Assembly (NCBI RefSeq): GCF_021049245.1
Contig: NZ_CP088020.1
Span: 1,866,001-1,930,000 of the forward strand
DNA length: 64,000 nucleotides
Direction of reading: 5' to 3'
DNA from: Radiobacillus kanasensis
GTDB lineage: Bacteria; Bacillota; Bacilli; Bacillales; Amphibacillaceae
In this document: positions 42,626 to 52,329 of the stretch, one piece after another
Layout of the letters: the number at the start of each line of letters is the position of its first letter
Numbering within the stretch: position 1 is the stretch's first letter
Program-made: the position numbers and the translations under genes
Notes under the pieces: generated by a model
What the model was told of the DNA's origin: nothing
Seen by the model: only the letters and a program-made list of their open reading frames with translations
The model's database searches: none

Positions 42626-44599
42626 TTGCTAAATTTAAAGTCAGTCAGAACTAAGTTTTTTACATCGCTATTATTTCTTTCTATCGTACCATTGCTTATA
42701 TTTGGAACAATAATATTTACTCAGTCCAATCAAAATTTCGCGACGATTTCACAAAATAATCTTACATCAGCGAAGGATTCATTAACTAGTCGATTTGATC
42801 AAGTATCGGAAGAGCTTCTGATGTTGTCCGAAATTTACGCTCAAGATGAAGCACTAATAAATAATATTCAATCAGGAAACAGAATCGATCTTTCAAATTA
42901 TGTAGTATCAATCTTCGAGAGGTTAAACATAGAACATCGTGTTGATGTATTCGAATTGGGAGATTCTGACGGAATCGTTTTGTTCCGCGGCCATAATCCA
43001 GAAAAATTTGGAGATGACAAGGGGGACAAGCCTGCGATACAAGCTGCTCTGCAAGATAAACCCGTATCTGGCTTTGAATTTGGGAGTAGCGGGCTAGCAG
43101 TTCGTGCCTTTGTTCCTATTAAAGAGAACAATGAGGTCATTGGAACCTTACAAACAGGTTTGGACAGCCATGTTGTTCAATCGATTACTGAGGCTATTCA
43201 AGGGGTTCAATTAAACATTATGAATCTTGAAGGGGAAGTCGTCGTTAGCTCTGAGGAAGATCATATTGGAACAAAAAGTGAGGATCAATCTGCGTTAAAG
43301 GCAGCTATAGCAGGTAAAGAAAAATACCAGGAAACCGGAGACTTTATGGAGTATTATTTCCCATTATATGATCCAACACAAACAGAGGTAATAGGCGTCG
43401 TTCAGATGAATCAGGATCAATCTACAATACAAAATATGAACCAAAAGCTTGTCATTACGATGATTGCTATAGGAGTAGTTACATTGATCATTGTTATTAT
43501 AACGGCCTTTTTAATGAGTCGCAGCTTTTCTAAACCAATCAAACAAGTCACCCACCTAATGGAAAAAATTGCAAAAGGTCAATTAAACAATGAAGTGGAT
43601 GGTTTGAATAGAAAAGATGAGTTTGGTCAATTAGCACATTCTGTCCAACATACGCAAGAAAATTTACGAGGTATGATTGAAAAAATTACGAACTTATCAA
43701 ATATCGTTAAAAAGCAATCTACACTAGTAAAGGTAGCTTGTGATGAACTAAATTCTGGTAGTAATCAGGTAGCTTCTACTATGGAGGAGTTAGCATCTGG
43801 TTCGGAACAACAAGCTCATTCTTCAACAGATCTCGCTGAGCAAATGAAGCAGTTCTCTAAACGGATTCAACAAGCAACGGAAAATGGCGATGTTGTCCAA
43901 GAAGCTTCTACTAATGTTCTTGAAATAACGAAAAACGGCAATCAATTAATGGACCAGTCAATATCCCAAATGACGAATATCTATGAATTGGTCAAAGACT
44001 CCGTAAGTAAAGTAGAAAAATTGGACAGTCAATCACAACAAATTACAACTTTAATAAATGTCATTCAAGATATTGCCAATCAAACGAATTTATTAGCGTT
44101 AAATGCCGCAATTGAGGCAGCTAGAGCTGGTGAACACGGGAAAGGATTTGCGGTAGTTGCAGATGAAGTCCGTAAATTAGCAGAGCAAGTCTCTGATTCA
44201 GTTGGAGAGATAACAGGCATAGTTGGTAATATTCAAACAGAATCAAGCAATGTGGCTGAAACATTAACAAAAGGCTATGGAGAGGTCGATCAAGGGTCGA
44301 AGCAAATCAAAGAGACAGGAAAAGAATTTGAACGGATTCAGCAATCTATGCAAGATATGGTCTCAAATGTGCTAAGTATTACAGGTCATTTAGGTAATAT
44401 CTCTTCAGAAAGTGTTCAAATAAACAATTCCATTGAAAATATTGCCTCTGTATCCCAAGAATCGGCAGCTGGTGTAGAAGAGACATCCGCATCCGTTGTG
44501 CAAATGAGTGGATTAATTGAGGATATTTCAAAAAATGCACGCTCTTTAGAGGATTTATCAGATGAATTAGAAGTCATGGTGAAACAGTTTCAATTATAA
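42626..44599 (+). CDS. Methyl-accepting chemotaxis protein
   Basis: Transmembrane chemoreceptor of 657 residues. Helix 1 (~12-32), an extracellular double-Cache-like sensor (~35-270), helix 2 (~280-300), HAMP, then the long coiled-coil signalling domain with the hairpin tip [23 protein letters not shown]. Signals to CheA/CheW. TTG 42626 has GGAGGGG at 5 nt. An extended -10 (TGATATAAT, 42575-42583) lies upstream. A decayed piece of the same signalling domain lies at 50777-51003. Ligand unknown. Confidence 0.93.
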   Translation: MLNLKSVRTKFFTSLLFLSIVPLLIFGTIIFTQSNQNFATISQNNLTSAKDSLTSRFDQVSEELLMLSEIYAQDEALINNIQSGNRIDLSNYVVSIFERLNIEHRVDVFELGDSDGIVLFRGHNPEKFGDDKGDKPAIQAALQDKPVSGFEFGSSGLAVRAFVPIKENNEVIGTLQTGLDSHVVQSITEAIQGVQLNIMNLEGEVVVSSEEDHIGTKSEDQSALKAAIAGKEKYQETGDFMEYYFPLYDPTQTEVIGVVQMNQDQSTIQNMNQKLVITMIAIGVVTLIIVIITAFLMSRSFSKPIKQVTHLMEKIAKGQLNNEVDGLNRKDEFGQLAHSVQHTQENLRGMIEKITNLSNIVKKQSTLVKVACDELNSGSNQVASTMEELASGSEQQAHSSTDLAEQMKQFSKRIQQATENGDVVQEASTNVLEITKNGNQLMDQSISQMTNIYELVKDSVSKVEKLDSQSQQITTLINVIQDIANQTNLLALNAAIEAARAGEHGKGFAVVADEVRKLAEQVSDSVGEITGIVGNIQTESSNVAETLTKGYGEVDQGSKQIKETGKEFERIQQSMQDMVSNVLSITGHLGNISSESVQINNSIENIASVSQESAAGVEETSASVVQMSGLIEDISKNARSLEDLSDELEVMVKQFQL

Positions 44600-44632
44600 G
44601 GATTCGGACAAGATGTCTGATGAAAAAGCTAG

Positions 44633-44678
44633 CCCTACATGTAAAGTTATTATTCCTTTATGTGTAGGGTGTTTTTTT
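44633..44678 (+). terminator. Terminator of the chemoreceptor gene
   Basis: CCCTACATGTAAAG (44633-44646) pairs with CTTTATGTGTAGGG (44656-44669), then a run of T's. Confidence 0.9.
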
Positions 44679-44805
44679 AAACTACCACGAAATATAGCCC
44701 ATAACGCTTAAAAACTACAAGTTTAGCTTTACATCTACCAAGATCAGGTATATATTAAATATGAATAAAAAAATAAAATATTCATATGTTCAAGAGGTGT
44801 GGATG

Positions 44806-45408
44806 ATGGCTAAAGGGTTTAGTAAACAAGAGAAGCAATTTATCTATAACAAACTAATAGTAGAGGGAAAACAATTATTTAGTGTTTTTGGAATAAAGAA
44901 AACAAGTATTGCCCAATTAACAAATGCTGTGGGGATTGCACAGGGGTCGTTTTATCACTTTTTTTTATCTAAGGAAGAATTGTTTTTTGAAATTTTGGAA
45001 ATAGAGGAAGCAGAGATAAAGAAGAAGCTACTGGATAAAGTTAGTCAAGAACCGATGACTCGCAAAGCTTTTAAGAGAATGCTGTTGTATAGCATTGAGT
45101 TGATTGATGAGCATCCTGTTATTAAAAGTCTTTTTCAAGGAGAGAGTATGGAGCAGCTTATGCGCAAGTTACCTCCAGAACGAATCAAGCAGCATATTGA
45201 ACAAGATGAGTGGGCACTTGCTCCTTTCCTAAAAAAATGGCAAGAAAATGATGTATTGGTGGATAAAGATCCAGCTGTAATCACTGGTGTTATTCGAGGC
45301 TTCTTTACATTGTTACTGAACAAAGAGGAAATCGGGGAAACGGTGTATCCTGAAGCTGTCGATCTACTTGCCGAATGTTTAGCGGCTGGTCTAATTAGAG
45401 AGGAGTAG
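44806..45408 (+). CDS. TetR family regulator of the ABC exporter
   Basis: 200 residues. N-terminal HTH GIKKTSIAQLTNAVGIAQGSFYHFFLSKEELF is typical TetR; the rest is a helical ligand domain. ATG 44806 has AGAGGTG 6 nt upstream; the frame is open from 44761. One base separates its stop from the ABC ATPase gene, so it heads the operon and probably represses it in the absence of an exported compound. Confidence 0.9.
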   Translation: MAKGFSKQEKQFIYNKLIVEGKQLFSVFGIKKTSIAQLTNAVGIAQGSFYHFFLSKEELFFEILEIEEAEIKKKLLDKVSQEPMTRKAFKRMLLYSIELIDEHPVIKSLFQGESMEQLMRKLPPERIKQHIEQDEWALAPFLKKWQENDVLVDKDPAVITGVIRGFFTLLLNKEEIGETVYPEAVDLLAECLAAGLIREE

Positions 45409-45409
45409 C

Positions 45410-46264
45410 ATGATGATTGATGTGAAGAACCTCGTTTATCGTTACCCAAGTAAAGGGGAGGATATTCTGAAAGGTATTTCTTTTCGGGTTGAAAAGGGAC
45501 AGATCTTTGGGTTTCTTGGTCCATCTGGTGCGGGAAAGAGTACGACACAAAAGATTTTGATTGGTGTATTAAAAGGGTATGCTGGCAGTGTTCGAGTTGC
45601 TGGTCAAGAATTGAAAACACTGGATTCCACTTACTATGAACGAATAGGTGTCGGATTTGAATTTCCAAACTTTTATCAGAAATTTACCGGACTTGAAAAC
45701 TTGAAATTTTTTAGTCGCTTATATCATAATGCTACAGAAGACCCAGAGCAACTATTGGAGAAAGTAGGGCTTAAGGATGCTGCAGATGTTAAGTTTGGTA
45801 ATTACTCAAAAGGGATGAAGATGCGTCTTAATTTTTGTAGGGTCTTGCTGAATAATCCCGATATAATATTCCTTGATGAACCAACATCTGGCCTAGATCC
45901 AGTTAACGCGAAAAAATTAAAGGATTTGATCACGAAAGAAAAAGAGAAAGGGAAGACGATTATTATTACGACACACAATATGCATACAGCTGAAGAGCTT
46001 TGTGATCATGTTGCGTTTATCGTTGATGGGAAGATTTCTGTAATAGATTCACCCAAGCAACTGAAAATGGCGAATGGAAAAAAAGAGCTAAGCGTTGAGT
46101 ACCGTAATGGGGGAATTGTGAAAACTAACGTGTTTTCGCTTGATAGATTAGATGAAAACGTGAAGTTTCAGCGAATATTACAACATGAGATTGTGACTAT
46201 GCATACGAAGGAAGCAACTTTAGAGGATATATTTATTCAAACAACAGGTAGGACACTGGTATGA
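45410..46264 (+). CDS. ABC transporter ATP-binding protein
   Basis: 284 residues. Walker A GPSGAGKST (~residue 40), Q-loop region FEFPNFYQ, signature YSKGMKMRL (in place of LSGGQ), Walker B IIFLDEP and H-loop TTHNM. The ~70-residue C-terminal extension is common in drug exporter ATPases. Overlaps the first permease by 4 nt (ATGA). With the two permeases it resembles the fluoroquinolone exporter type. Confidence 0.92.
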   Translation: MMIDVKNLVYRYPSKGEDILKGISFRVEKGQIFGFLGPSGAGKSTTQKILIGVLKGYAGSVRVAGQELKTLDSTYYERIGVGFEFPNFYQKFTGLENLKFFSRLYHNATEDPEQLLEKVGLKDAADVKFGNYSKGMKMRLNFCRVLLNNPDIIFLDEPTSGLDPVNAKKLKDLITKEKEKGKTIIITTHNMHTAEELCDHVAFIVDGKISVIDSPKQLKMANGKKELSVEYRNGGIVKTNVFSLDRLDENVKFQRILQHEIVTMHTKEATLEDIFIQTTGRTLV

Positions 46265-46959
46265 GAGTACTAGAGTTGTTGAAAATGGATGTTCAGTTTC
46301 AGTTACGACATGGTTTTTATTATGCATATGCTCTTGTAACTGCTTTTTATATATGCTTGTTGCTTCTTATTCCAGAAGCATTTGTCCAAACTACTTCAGT
46401 ACTCATTGTATTTACGGATCCATCTGTATTAGGCTTTTTCTTTGTTGGTGGACTCGTTTTACTCGAAAGAGACCAATCTATTTTTAGTACATTATATGTG
46501 ACACCACTGCGAATTCACGAGTACTTAATTAGTAAAGTTTCGTCCTTAACCTTTCTAGCAACTGCTACAAGTATGTTTTTATTTTTAGTGATTCATCAGG
46601 CTTCATTTCATGTTGTACCATTTTTGCTAGCCGTTATCCTTTGTTCGACATTCTTTACATTGCTAGGAGTGAATGTAGCTGTTCGTGTACAGACAGTGAA
46701 TACATTTCTATATATTTCAGCGGCTTTAGTTGTAGTCTTTTACCTGCCATTAATAAACTACTTTCATCTATACGAATCGCCTTTATTTTACATCTTACCA
46801 ACGCAAGCGATTCTTTTGTTAATGGAAGGAGCTTTTGTTCAACTATCACTAAGTACATATGTGTATGCGGTTGTCGTATCCATTGTCTGGATAAGTGTGG
46901 TATATGCTTGGGCTTATCAATCTTTCCAACAATTTTTAAAAGAGAAATGTTTTACATAG
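46261..46959 (+). CDS. ABC transporter permease 1 (ABC-2 type)
   Basis: 232 residues with six hydrophobic helices, no soluble domain. Motif LLERDQSIFSTLYVTPLRIHEYL is typical for ABC-2 exporter permeases of this group. Start overlaps the ATPase stop. Pairs with the next permease to form the channel. Substrate unknown; drug or lipid export is likely. Confidence 0.85.
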   Translation: MRVLELLKMDVQFQLRHGFYYAYALVTAFYICLLLLIPEAFVQTTSVLIVFTDPSVLGFFFVGGLVLLERDQSIFSTLYVTPLRIHEYLISKVSSLTFLATATSMFLFLVIHQASFHVVPFLLAVILCSTFFTLLGVNVAVRVQTVNTFLYISAALVVVFYLPLINYFHLYESPLFYILPTQAILLLMEGAFVQLSLSTYVYAVVVSIVWISVVYAWAYQSFQQFLKEKCFT

Positions 46960-46977
46960 ATTGGAGGGGAGAGGAAA

Positions 46978-47703
46978 ATGATTAGAAAAATAGTAATCCT
47001 TTCAGCAGGAGATTGGAAAAATATCCGAAGGGATCCGCTACTGATATTTTCGATGTTTGGAATATTGTTGCTGGCAGGCCTTGTTCGTTTTGGGCTACCG
47101 GAACTCCATGTATTCCTTGGAAACCATACGACATTTAATTTACAGGAGCATTTTCCTTTAATCGTCAGTTTAGTGTTACTTATGACACCACTCATGGTCG
47201 GGATGCTTTACGGATTTGTATTGCTCGACGAACGAGATGAGGGAATGTTACTTTATTATGCTGTTACCCCATTAACCAAGTTTGGCTATCTTATTTGTCG
47301 TCTGGTCCTACCAGTGATTGTGACTTTTTTTCTATCGTTTGCCGTCGTTCTGTTTCAAGGTGTGGTGGATTGGAATCTAATGGCCTTTATACCGATTGCT
47401 TGTTTGTTAGCACTTCAAGCTCCTCTAATTACAATGGTGATGGCAAGTTTAGCCTCGAATAAGGTGGAAGGGTTAGCTTTGTCTAAGGTCATCAACTTAT
47501 CTATGTTAGCACCGTTAATAGACTATACTATCAAACATCCAATCGCACATTTAGTAATGATTTTTCCAATGTATTGGCCAGCACATCAATTTATTTCAAT
47601 GAGTTCAGGTAACGAGAGCTTTCACTCCATCTTCATAGGGATCATCCTAACAGTGATTTGGTTTATTGGCCTAAACCGTGTGTTTCAGAGGAAAATCGGA
47701 TAG
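46978..47703 (+). CDS. ABC transporter permease 2 (ABC-2 type)
   Basis: 241 residues, six helices. The loop DERDEGMLLYYAVTPLTKFGYL matches the same element of permease 1 (ERDQSIFSTLYVTPL), showing that the two are paralogues. Starts 18 nt after permease 1 with GGAGGGGAG. Last gene of the tetR-ABC operon. Confidence 0.85.
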   Translation: MIRKIVILSAGDWKNIRRDPLLIFSMFGILLLAGLVRFGLPELHVFLGNHTTFNLQEHFPLIVSLVLLMTPLMVGMLYGFVLLDERDEGMLLYYAVTPLTKFGYLICRLVLPVIVTFFLSFAVVLFQGVVDWNLMAFIPIACLLALQAPLITMVMASLASNKVEGLALSKVINLSMLAPLIDYTIKHPIAHLVMIFPMYWPAHQFISMSSGNESFHSIFIGIILTVIWFIGLNRVFQRKIG

Positions 47704-47859
47704 TGCGAGTTATCGTCCTTCTTTAGGATTATTTCTTGTGGTTTGATGGTGAGCAGTGGTCTATAAAAATGACAGTTTATTAAGTTGAAGATTTTTATAA
47801 GTAGATACTTAATGGGAAATATGAATAATTTTTATAATGTTAAGGATTTTAAAGATAAA

Positions 47860-47901
47860 AAAGTCTAATTCCTCCGTATTTTTAGCAGGGAATTAGACTT
47901 T
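47860..47901. terminator. Terminator between ABC operon and the MmyB-type gene
   Basis: AAAGTCTAATTCC (47860-47872) pairs with GGAATTAGACTTT (47889-47901). It ends the minus-strand regulator gene directly and can also stop the ABC operon. Confidence 0.8.
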
Positions 47902-47903
47902 GA

Positions 47904-48755
47904 TTAATTTTCACCGGAAACCTTTTTCATCAATCGCTTTAATTTATTTTCTGTATCTGTTTTCTCTACTGGTGTGTAGATACTACACCGTAAATCCATA
48001 TCACCTTGAACTTGAAGCGAAGTTAAATTAAACAACATTTTTCCTGCTTTAGCATGTCTGAATTCAATTATCATATCTGGAGCCTTACTTACTTCACTTT
48101 CTTGCCATAAATTTTGGAATTCTGAATGTGAATAACTCATTTCTTTAATAAATTGGTTGTACCATTCATCGCCTAAATAGTGTCCGTAATAGGTACGGAA
48201 AATAGCAAGAAAACCTTTTGCAAAATGTTCCCAATTGACGGCCAATGCTTTAAATTCTTTTCTAGTGAACACTAAACGAATCAAATTTCTTTGGTCATTC
48301 GGTATTTGTTCAAAATCTAAGAAAACATGAGCAGATGCAGGATTCCAGCCCACAATATGGCAATGTCGATCCGTAATAATAGTCGGACAATATGTTAATT
48401 CAGATAGTATTCGCTTTAAAGAAGGGTTAAGCTCTGATTGATCCTTTTTTTGATTGGTGATTTCAGATTTCGCCTCTAATGCTAGGTCATATAAGTAGTC
48501 TTTTTCATCCTTATTTAATTGTAGAGCTGTAGAAATACAATCTAGTACAATTGAAGAAACCTTTATATCTCTTCCTTGCTCTAGCCATGTATACCAAGTG
48601 GTACTTACCCCTGCTAATTGTGCAACTTCTTCCCGCCGTAATCCTGGTGTCCTTCTCCGTATGCCAGCAGGTAATCCAATAGACTCTGGCTTAATTTGGG
48701 CACGCTTTGTTTTTAAGAATGTCGATAAAGCTTCAAGCCTAGTTTTATCATTCAT
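47904..48755 (-). CDS. MmyB-type XRE transcriptional regulator
   Basis: 283 residues. N-terminal helix-turn-helix with the family words TPGLRREEVAQLAGVSTTWYTWLEQGRD, then an MmyB-like PAS domain (PTIITDRHCHIVGWNPAS and later MIIEFRHAKAGKMLFN). A bacterial MmyB-type domain is known to bind fatty acid. It diverges from a FabF-like synthase gene across a perfect palindrome, so it most likely controls that gene and itself. Confidence 0.9.
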   Translation of the reverse strand: MNDKTRLEALSTFLKTKRAQIKPESIGLPAGIRRRTPGLRREEVAQLAGVSTTWYTWLEQGRDIKVSSIVLDCISTALQLNKDEKDYLYDLALEAKSEITNQKKDQSELNPSLKRILSELTYCPTIITDRHCHIVGWNPASAHVFLDFEQIPNDQRNLIRLVFTRKEFKALAVNWEHFAKGFLAIFRTYYGHYLGDEWYNQFIKEMSYSHSEFQNLWQESEVSKAPDMIIEFRHAKAGKMLFNLTSLQVQGDMDLRCSIYTPVEKTDTENKLKRLMKKVSGEN

Positions 48756-48794
48756 TATGAAAACTCCTTATCGTATTAATTTAGCCTAGTAGTA

Positions 48795-48845
48795 TTTATA
48801 CCAGTATAAACAATCCCTTGTAATAGGATAAAGGAACTGTAAAAT
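48795..48845 (+). promoter_or_regulatory. Operator palindrome and promoter of the FabF-like gene
   Basis: TTTATACCAGTATAAA (48795-48810) is a perfect 7-2-7 palindrome. The -35 TTGTAA (48818-48823), 16-bp spacer and -10 TAAAAT (48840-48845) follow at once. A protein bound to the palindrome would touch both divergent genes. Confidence 0.65.
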
Positions 48846-48877
48846 ACAAGTATATTATTGATTTGGAGGGATGAAAA

Positions 48878-50113
48878 GTGGAAAGAGTTGTGATTACCGG
48901 TATTGGAGTAGTTTCTCCTATAGGAAACAACATCCAAACATTTTGGAACAATCTGATCAACGGAACATCTGGTATATCCCCTATTGATACATTTGATGTT
49001 ACTAATCATAAGACAAAAATTGCAGGTATCGTCCAAGATTTTGATGCAGATGAAGCTTTAGGAAGGAAAGAAGCAAAGCGTTTAGATCGCTTTTCTCAAT
49101 TTGCTTTGGCTGCAGCTGAACAAGCTTGGTCAGACTCTAAGTTAGACCTCGATCATATAGATGTAGAAAGGTTAGGTGTTTACGTAGGTTCAGGTATAGG
49201 AGGAATTGAAACCTTGATTGAAAGCATTGATGGACTTAGGCAGAAGGGGCCAAGAAGAGTTAGTCCAACTTTAGTACCTGCCATGATTTCTAATGCTGCA
49301 GCAGCACAAATTAGTATCAAGTGGAATGCGATGGGGCCTTCTTTGTCTCCAGTTTCTGCCTGTGCAATTGGAAATACAGCTATTGGTGAAGCATTTAGAC
49401 TAATTCGTTCTAGTGAGGTTGACGTTGTGTTTGCGGGTGGAACAGAGGCAGCTATAACAGACTTATCAATAGCTAGCTTTGGTAATGCTACAGCATTATC
49501 AACAAGAAACGATGATCCCACTAAAGCTAGTCGTCCATTTGATGAAAGTCGAGATGGATTTGTCATGTCAGAAGGAGCTGGAATTCTAATCTTAGAGTCT
49601 TTATCTCATGCTTTACGTAGAAAGGCAAAAATTTATGCAGAAGTCATTGGATATGGTGCAAGTTCAGACGCACACCATATCGTAGCTACGCATCCGGAAG
49701 GTAAAGGGGCCTATCTTGCAATGAAATCAGCTTTAAAAAATGCCAATATATCGACTGAAGAAATTGATGTTATTAGTGCCCATGCAACAAGTACAAAAGT
49801 AGGGGACATCTCGGAAACGATGGCTATTAAGCAGATGTTTGGAAAGCAAGCTTATCAGATTCCAATAACAGCTAATAAATCTATGCTTGGTCATATGTTA
49901 GGGGCAGCTGGTGGAGTTGAAGCAATTGCTTTAGCAATGAGTTTAAAGGAAGGGATAATTCCTCCAACCATTAACTTAGAAAATCCTGATCCATTATGTG
50001 ATCTCGATTATGTTCCATCTGTTGCTCGCCAAGTGAAAATAAATACGGGTCTATCTAACTCATTTGGTTTCGGAGGTCATAATGCAGCAATTGTTTTAAA
50101 AAAATACGAGTGA
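48878..50113 (+). CDS. FabF-like beta-ketoacyl-ACP synthase II paralogue
   Basis: 411 residues, thiolase fold, condenses acyl-ACP with malonyl-ACP. Catalytic triad present: Cys162 (VSACAIG), His302 (AHATST; most KAS II have AHGTST) and His339 (GHMLGAAGG), plus Lys in ANKSMLGH. No other fab genes or ACP lie beside it and it has its own regulator, so it looks like a specialised or stress paralogue rather than housekeeping FabF. GTG 48878 follows GGAGGGATG. Confidence 0.9.
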   Translation: MERVVITGIGVVSPIGNNIQTFWNNLINGTSGISPIDTFDVTNHKTKIAGIVQDFDADEALGRKEAKRLDRFSQFALAAAEQAWSDSKLDLDHIDVERLGVYVGSGIGGIETLIESIDGLRQKGPRRVSPTLVPAMISNAAAAQISIKWNAMGPSLSPVSACAIGNTAIGEAFRLIRSSEVDVVFAGGTEAAITDLSIASFGNATALSTRNDDPTKASRPFDESRDGFVMSEGAGILILESLSHALRRKAKIYAEVIGYGASSDAHHIVATHPEGKGAYLAMKSALKNANISTEEIDVISAHATSTKVGDISETMAIKQMFGKQAYQIPITANKSMLGHMLGAAGGVEAIALAMSLKEGIIPPTINLENPDPLCDLDYVPSVARQVKINTGLSNSFGFGGHNAAIVLKKYE

Positions 50114-50375
50114 CTTTTTCGCTTTCTTTTCAAGAGAACCACCTTCATGGCGTAGAGAGACAGCCATTTACTGTAGCCACGGTATTCGGTAGAAGGGGGA
50201 GGGGCATCGCCAACGAATGCTTAGAATCGCTAGACCCTTGTTACAATTTGTTGCTGGTGGGCCTTTAGGTTATTCTGTAGCCCCCTGCAATTTATACTAA
50301 CTAGGTAAAGAAGAGTTAACAGGCTTCAGAATAAAACTCACAAATACCTTGAAAAAGCAATTAGATCTAAGGATG

Positions 50376-50403
50376 TTTACAAGATTTTCTTACGTGGTAT
50401 AAT
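50376..50403 (+). promoter_or_regulatory. Promoter of antisense RNA 2
   Basis: -35 TTTACA (50376-50381), 16-bp spacer, -10 TATAAT (50398-50403) with TGG before it, identical in plan to copy 1. The preceding 260 nt (50.11-50.37 kb) hold no recognisable gene. Confidence 0.8.
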
Positions 50404-50409
50404 AATTTC

Positions 50410-50550
50410 AAATGATCACAAATTATAAAAACCGTCCATGTTACAGCATGGAACGGTTACAATAGACCAACCCCAATAAGAAGGGGAGGCACACATAGAG
50501 AAAATAATCCCTCATGCGCTTTAGGCTGTGGCTTGAGGGATTATTTTTTG
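50410..50550 (+). ncRNA. Antisense RNA antitoxin 2
   Basis: Parallel to copy 1: promoter, hairpin (one arm has lost one T, 50430-50460 region), the CACACA spacer and terminator AATAATCCCTCA (50503-50514)/TGAGGGATTATT (50534-50545) with T-run. All parts needed to make the RNA are kept although the toxin is broken. Confidence 0.65.
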
Positions 50551-50627
50551 TCTTTCTTATCGGACATGATAAATGCAACTAACATGCCGAAGGAAATCAT
50601 CAGCGTTCATACATTTTCCATATCCAT
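50541..50627 (-). pseudogene. Type I toxin copy 2 with nonsense codon
   Basis: Aligned codon by codon with copy 1 (42081-42167). Codon 7 is TGA (plus 50607-50609) instead of TTA, leaving MDMENV. Otherwise reading is intact to the same end (SDKKDKK), including the ribosome site. An internal ATG after the stop could give a 19-residue fragment (MISFGMLVAFIMSDK...), without its own good ribosome site. Confidence 0.75.
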
Positions 50628-50714
50628 TGGCAACACCTCCCTTCGTAGGAAACGTCCCAGAAGGTGAAACGTGTGCCATATTCCCTCATGCAAAGCCAGT
50701 CTATTGTGTAAATT

Positions 50715-50741
50715 ATTATACCATACACGAACGTTCGTTTG
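50715..50741 (-). promoter_or_regulatory. Toxin promoter 2 with LexA-like box
   Basis: Extended -10 TG-G-TATAAT on the minus strand (50723-50715) and CGAACGTTCGTTTG (plus 50728-50741) in the spacer. Core GAAC-N4-GTTT, 12 of 14 to the DinR consensus, the same score as copy 1. Confidence 0.6.
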
Positions 50742-50776
50742 TATTATATTTCATTTAATTTCTACTTCAAAACACC

Positions 50777-51003
50777 AAACGGATTCCACAAGCAACAGAA
50801 AATTTTTAATTAATGTCATTCAATTATTGCAAATCAAACGAATTTATTAGCGTTAAATGCCGCTATTGAGGCAGCTAGAGCTGGTGAACGCGGTAAAGGG
50901 TTGCAGTTGTTGCAGATGAAGTCCGTAAATTAGCAGAACAAGTTTCTGTTTCGGACGAGAAAATAACGAGTACCCTCGGAGACATTCAAACAGTATCAAG
51001 CAA
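50777..51003 (+). pseudogene. Fragment of chemoreceptor signalling domain
   Basis: Begins AAACGGATTCCACAAGCAAC, matching 43859 onward of the intact receptor gene. It then jumps by deletion to the segment around [20 protein letters not shown] and continues to the CAAACAGTATCAAGCAA equivalent near 44255. Frameshifts and a lost base make it non-coding. No promoter or start. It is the tail of a duplicated toxin-receptor segment. Confidence 0.85.
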
Positions 51004-51079
51004 TTAATATCTTAGTTTCTTCGGTACAATCCAATAGAAGATAAGTAATGATTGAAAACACGGTACACATACTTGGATT

Positions 51080-51174
<95 letters not shown>

Positions 51175-51180
51175 TTTTGA

Positions 51181-52329
51181 TTAAATAATATGTTTTGTAT
51201 CATTTTCTTTTTGTTCATACAGTTTTAATGTTTCTTTATAAAAATCTAATAATTGTTCAGATGGTTTTGTCCAACTAAATTTTTCAGCTTCTTTACGAGC
51301 ATTTTGTTTTAATTCTTGAAGTTTGATTTCATTATCTAATTTATTGACGGACTGGAACATACTTTCAAGGTTTTCATTTTCAAATAATAAACCGGTTTTT
51401 CCATCTTCAATTTGTTCCATGGTTGGTCCACTTTTTGCAGCAATAACGGGTAATCCGGATGCCATCGCTTCTAATATCACTAATCCTAGTGTTTCTGTAA
51501 TAGACGGAAAAACAAATGCATCTGCGGAAGCAAATGCTTGGGAAAGCTCTTCTCCATGAAGAAATCCTGTAAACACGGTGTTCGTTCCGTGAAAGGTTTT
51601 TTCGAGCTCTTCCCTTGCTGGTCCATCTCCAACGATTGCAAGCCTAATATCTTCTCGGCTTTCCAATAATGGCTTTAGCTTGTGAATTTCTTTCTCAATC
51701 GCAAGACGTCCAACGTACAGGAGTAATTTTTCGTTAGGATTCCCGTCTGACAGCCTATTCCTCATGGATTCATTGATGTAGGAAGGGTGATATTTTTTAA
51801 TATCCACCCCTCTTACCCATAACTTCATGTTATAAAAGTCGCGTTCTTTAAGCTCTTTCCGTACTGCTTCTGATGTGCATAAGTTTAGATCCGCCTTATT
51901 ATGAAGAAATTTAAAATAACTCCAAAATACCGGTTTTAACGGTTTATAAATCTTATAATAATCCAAATATTTCGGTACATGGGTATGATAAGATGCCACT
52001 AAGGGATAACCTAATTTGGCTGCATATAATACACCTGATGCACCAACAAGCGCGGGGTTTACGACATGGACAATGTCTGGATCATACTCTTCAATGATTT
52101 CTTTTACCCTTTTCTGTGGCAAGGAGAATTTTTTATACCGATAAAACGGCATCGTTGTCGTTTTTACTCCTTTAACAACAGCACCCTCATATTCGTAAAC
52201 TCCAAGGTCTGGAGCGATGACTAAAACGTCATGTTCCATGTTTCTTAAATATTTAATTGCTTCGGTTAACCTTGTTACAACTCCATCTGTGGACGGTAAA
52301 AAGGTTTCGGTCACAATTGCAATTTTCAA
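51181..52329 (-). CDS. SQD2-like glycosyltransferase (sulfoquinovosyl transferase candidate)
   Basis: GT4-family enzyme of 382 residues, GT-B fold, cytoplasmic or membrane-associated. Words shared with plant and cyanobacterial SQD2: SYHTHVPKYL, FLHNKADL, the LW-x-x-GVD turn, IVGDGPAREELE, VFTGFLHGEELSQAFAS and PSITETLGLVILEAM. It lies next to and downstream of the SQD1 gene on the same strand. Predicted reaction: move sulfoquinovose from UDP-sulfoquinovose to diacylglycerol. A diglucosyl or mannosyl lipid transferase is the alternative. Confidence 0.82.
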   Translation of the reverse strand: MKIAIVTETFLPSTDGVVTRLTEAIKYLRNMEHDVLVIAPDLGVYEYEGAVVKGVKTTTMPFYRYKKFSLPQKRVKEIIEEYDPDIVHVVNPALVGASGVLYAAKLGYPLVASYHTHVPKYLDYYKIYKPLKPVFWSYFKFLHNKADLNLCTSEAVRKELKERDFYNMKLWVRGVDIKKYHPSYINESMRNRLSDGNPNEKLLLYVGRLAIEKEIHKLKPLLESREDIRLAIVGDGPAREELEKTFHGTNTVFTGFLHGEELSQAFASADAFVFPSITETLGLVILEAMASGLPVIAAKSGPTMEQIEDGKTGLLFENENLESMFQSVNKLDNEIKLQELKQNARKEAEKFSWTKPSEQLLDFYKETLKLYEQKENDTKHII

